Positions 6,459 through 7,657 of a stretch of DNA of 7,657 bases are shown here, one piece after another. Both the position numbers and the translations under genes were made by a program. The notes under the pieces are model-generated. The model saw only the letters and a program-made list of their open reading frames with translations, was not told the DNA's origin and did no database searches. The stretch comes from Gemmataceae bacterium (lineage in GTDB: Bacteria; Planctomycetota; Planctomycetia; Gemmatales; Gemmataceae), in NCBI GenBank assembly GCA_026418875.1, contig JAOAAM010000621.1, positions 1 through 7,657 on the forward strand, read 5' to 3'. Within the stretch, counting starts at the first letter, position 1. Every line of letters begins with the position of its first letter.

Positions 6459-7657
6459 TCACCGAGCGCCGACCAATTCGCCGGGCATCTTCGGCGGCGT
6501 CCGCGCCCATCCCGTCACCCCTGGGGGCGCCTGGCTGGGGGTCCGCCACAGCTTCGCCAGCCACAGCACGATCACGACGGCCAGCAACGCCGCGACGCCG
6601 TACCGCCACGACATCGCCACGATCGGCTGCCGACCCAACGTCAACTCCCAGACCGACACCGCCAGCAACAGGAAGCAGCTAATGGGCGTGAGGTACTTCA
6701 GGCAGGTCATCATCACCTGGACAATCCGCAGGCGGGGCAACGTCCAGCGGACCCACATCATGATGAAGACACCAACCCAGCCCTTCAGAATGAACACGGT
6801 CACATTCAGGGCATTGCCGAGCAGCCAGCCCACCCAGGATGGGTCGTCGGCGGAGCCCATCTGGACTGCCAGCCAAACCGAGGGATCTACGGGCAACAAT
6901 CCGCTATGCCAACCTCCAAGCCACAGCGACGCCGCGATGGCACTAATGGCGAACATGCTGCCGTATTCGGCCATGAAGAACAGCAACCAGCGGAAACCGG
7001 AGTACTCGGTGTGGAAGCCGGCAACCAATTCGCTCTCGGCTTCCGCAAGGTCGAAGGGGGCGCGTTTGCAGCTCGACATGCCGCAAATGAAGAACACACA
7101 GCAGGCGGCGAAGTTGAATGGATCGTGGAACAGATGCCACTGCCAGAAGAAGCCCTCTTGCTGGCGGATCACCTCCATCAAATTGAGCGACCCGGCGACG
7201 ATGATGCCGACAATCACGCACAACGACCGGGGCACTTCGTAGCTAACCACCTGGGCCGACTCACGGATGCCGCCGAACAATGCCCATTTGCTGCCCGAGC
7301 CGTAGCCCGCCATGATCACGCCGAAAACTTCGCTCGACAAAGCGGCGAGGATGAAGAAGACGGCGATGCCCAATTCCCGGCCAACCAGTCCGTTGCCGAA
7401 TGGCAAGGCGAGGAAAGCCGCGAAGGTGCCGGCCAGTGCCAGGTAAGGTGCTAGACGGAAGAGGAACTGGTCCGCCGCCGCCGGGATCGTGTCTTCTTTG
7501 CACAGCAGTTTGATGCCATCGGCGATGGTTTGCAACCAGCCGAACTTGCCGCCGACTCGGGTCGGCCCCAAGCGATCCTGGATACGGCCGGAAACTTTGC
7601 GCTCCAGCCAGACGAAGAAGATCGCCGAGACCAACATAAATCCCATCAGGACGTTGA
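6459..7657 (-). CDS. nuoH: NADH-quinone oxidoreductase subunit H (NuoH), 5' end outside window
   Basis: Membrane subunit of complex I that forms much of the quinone-binding chamber where the peripheral arm meets the membrane arm. The frame is open to the window edge; 398 codons are visible. The first ATG in the window (7646) lies inside the first helix, because Asn-Val-Leu codons precede it and E. coli NuoH has about 20 more residues before the ERK motif, so the true start is upstream. Counting from that Met, visible family signatures are ERKVSGRIQDRLGPTRVGG (residues 15-33), the KEDTIP stretch (50-55), SYEVPRS with Glu137, and the acidic quinone-site loop FDLAEAESELVAGFHTEYSG (198-217). About eight hydrophobic segments are present. 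Compared with E. coli NuoH (325 aa) there is an extra stretch around residues 253-278 and a C-terminal extension with one more hydrophobic helix (about 349-366) and a Pro-rich tail. It ends in TGA. First gene of the visible cluster, transcribed towards nuoJ. Confidence 0.96.
   Translation of the reverse strand, partial: NVLMGFMLVSAIFFVWLERKVSGRIQDRLGPTRVGGKFGWLQTIADGIKLLCKEDTIPAAADQFLFRLAPYLALAGTFAAFLALPFGNGLVGRELGIAVFFILAALSSEVFGVIMAGYGSGSKWALFGGIRESAQVVSYEVPRSLCVIVGIIVAGSLNLMEVIRQQEGFFWQWHLFHDPFNFAACCVFFICGMSSCKRAPFDLAEAESELVAGFHTEYSGFRWLLFFMAEYGSMFAISAIAASLWLGGWHSGLLPVDPSVWLAVQMGSADDPSWVGWLLGNALNVTVFILKGWVGVFIMMWVRWTLPRLRIVQVMMTCLKYLTPISCFLLLAVSVWELTLGRQPIVAMSWRYGVAALLAVVIVLWLAKLWRTPSQAPPGVTGWARTPPKMPGELVGAR

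Noticed and set aside
5853..7454. Plus-strand open frame of 533 codons
   Set aside because: It is the complementary-phase shadow of nuoJ and nuoH, with the same low-complexity His/Gln/Arg composition and no domain.

Overview
The window is one uninterrupted piece of a respiratory complex I (NADH:quinone oxidoreductase, nuo) operon. All genes are on the minus strand and are read from the right edge to the left edge in the order nuoH (5' end cut off by the window), nuoJ, nuoK, nuoL, nuoM, nuoN (3' end cut off). Every gene encodes a membrane-arm subunit. I found no RNA genes, mobile elements, CRISPR arrays or accessory genes, and no believable gene on the plus strand.

Layout: nuoH ends at 6459. 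A 93-base gap follows where many operons carry nuoI, then nuoJ (6365-5769). nuoJ overlaps nuoK by 4 bases (ATGA), and nuoK ends at 5458. Gaps of 54, 63 and 70 bases separate nuoK/nuoL, nuoL/nuoM and nuoM/nuoN. No promoter or terminator is evident, so the genes are probably transcribed together from a promoter upstream of the window.

How the genes work together: NuoH forms the quinone-site heel of the membrane arm and couples quinone reduction to proton movement. NuoJ and NuoK form the link to the three antiporter-like pumps NuoN, NuoM and NuoL. The expected transmembrane Glu and Lys residues of the proton path are visible in NuoK, NuoL, NuoM and the visible part of NuoN, so the encoded arm looks functional.

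Organism: the DNA is GC-rich and strongly avoids TTA, CTA and TCA codons. NuoL (856 aa), NuoM (642 aa) and NuoH (at least 398 aa) are much longer than their E. coli counterparts because of polar loop insertions, and NuoL has a His-rich loop. NuoJ carries a YVGG motif of the kind I recall from Bacteroidetes-type complex I. Together this suggests a free-living aerobic bacterium, most likely a planctomycete (Gemmata-like), but that assignment is an impression from protein style and was not tested by search.

No previously undescribed system is evident. The points most worth checking are the missing nuoI between nuoH and nuoJ, the enlarged loops that fall at equivalent places in NuoL and NuoM (predicted on the periplasmic face), the His-rich loop of NuoL, and a His-to-Pro change in a conserved motif of NuoN.
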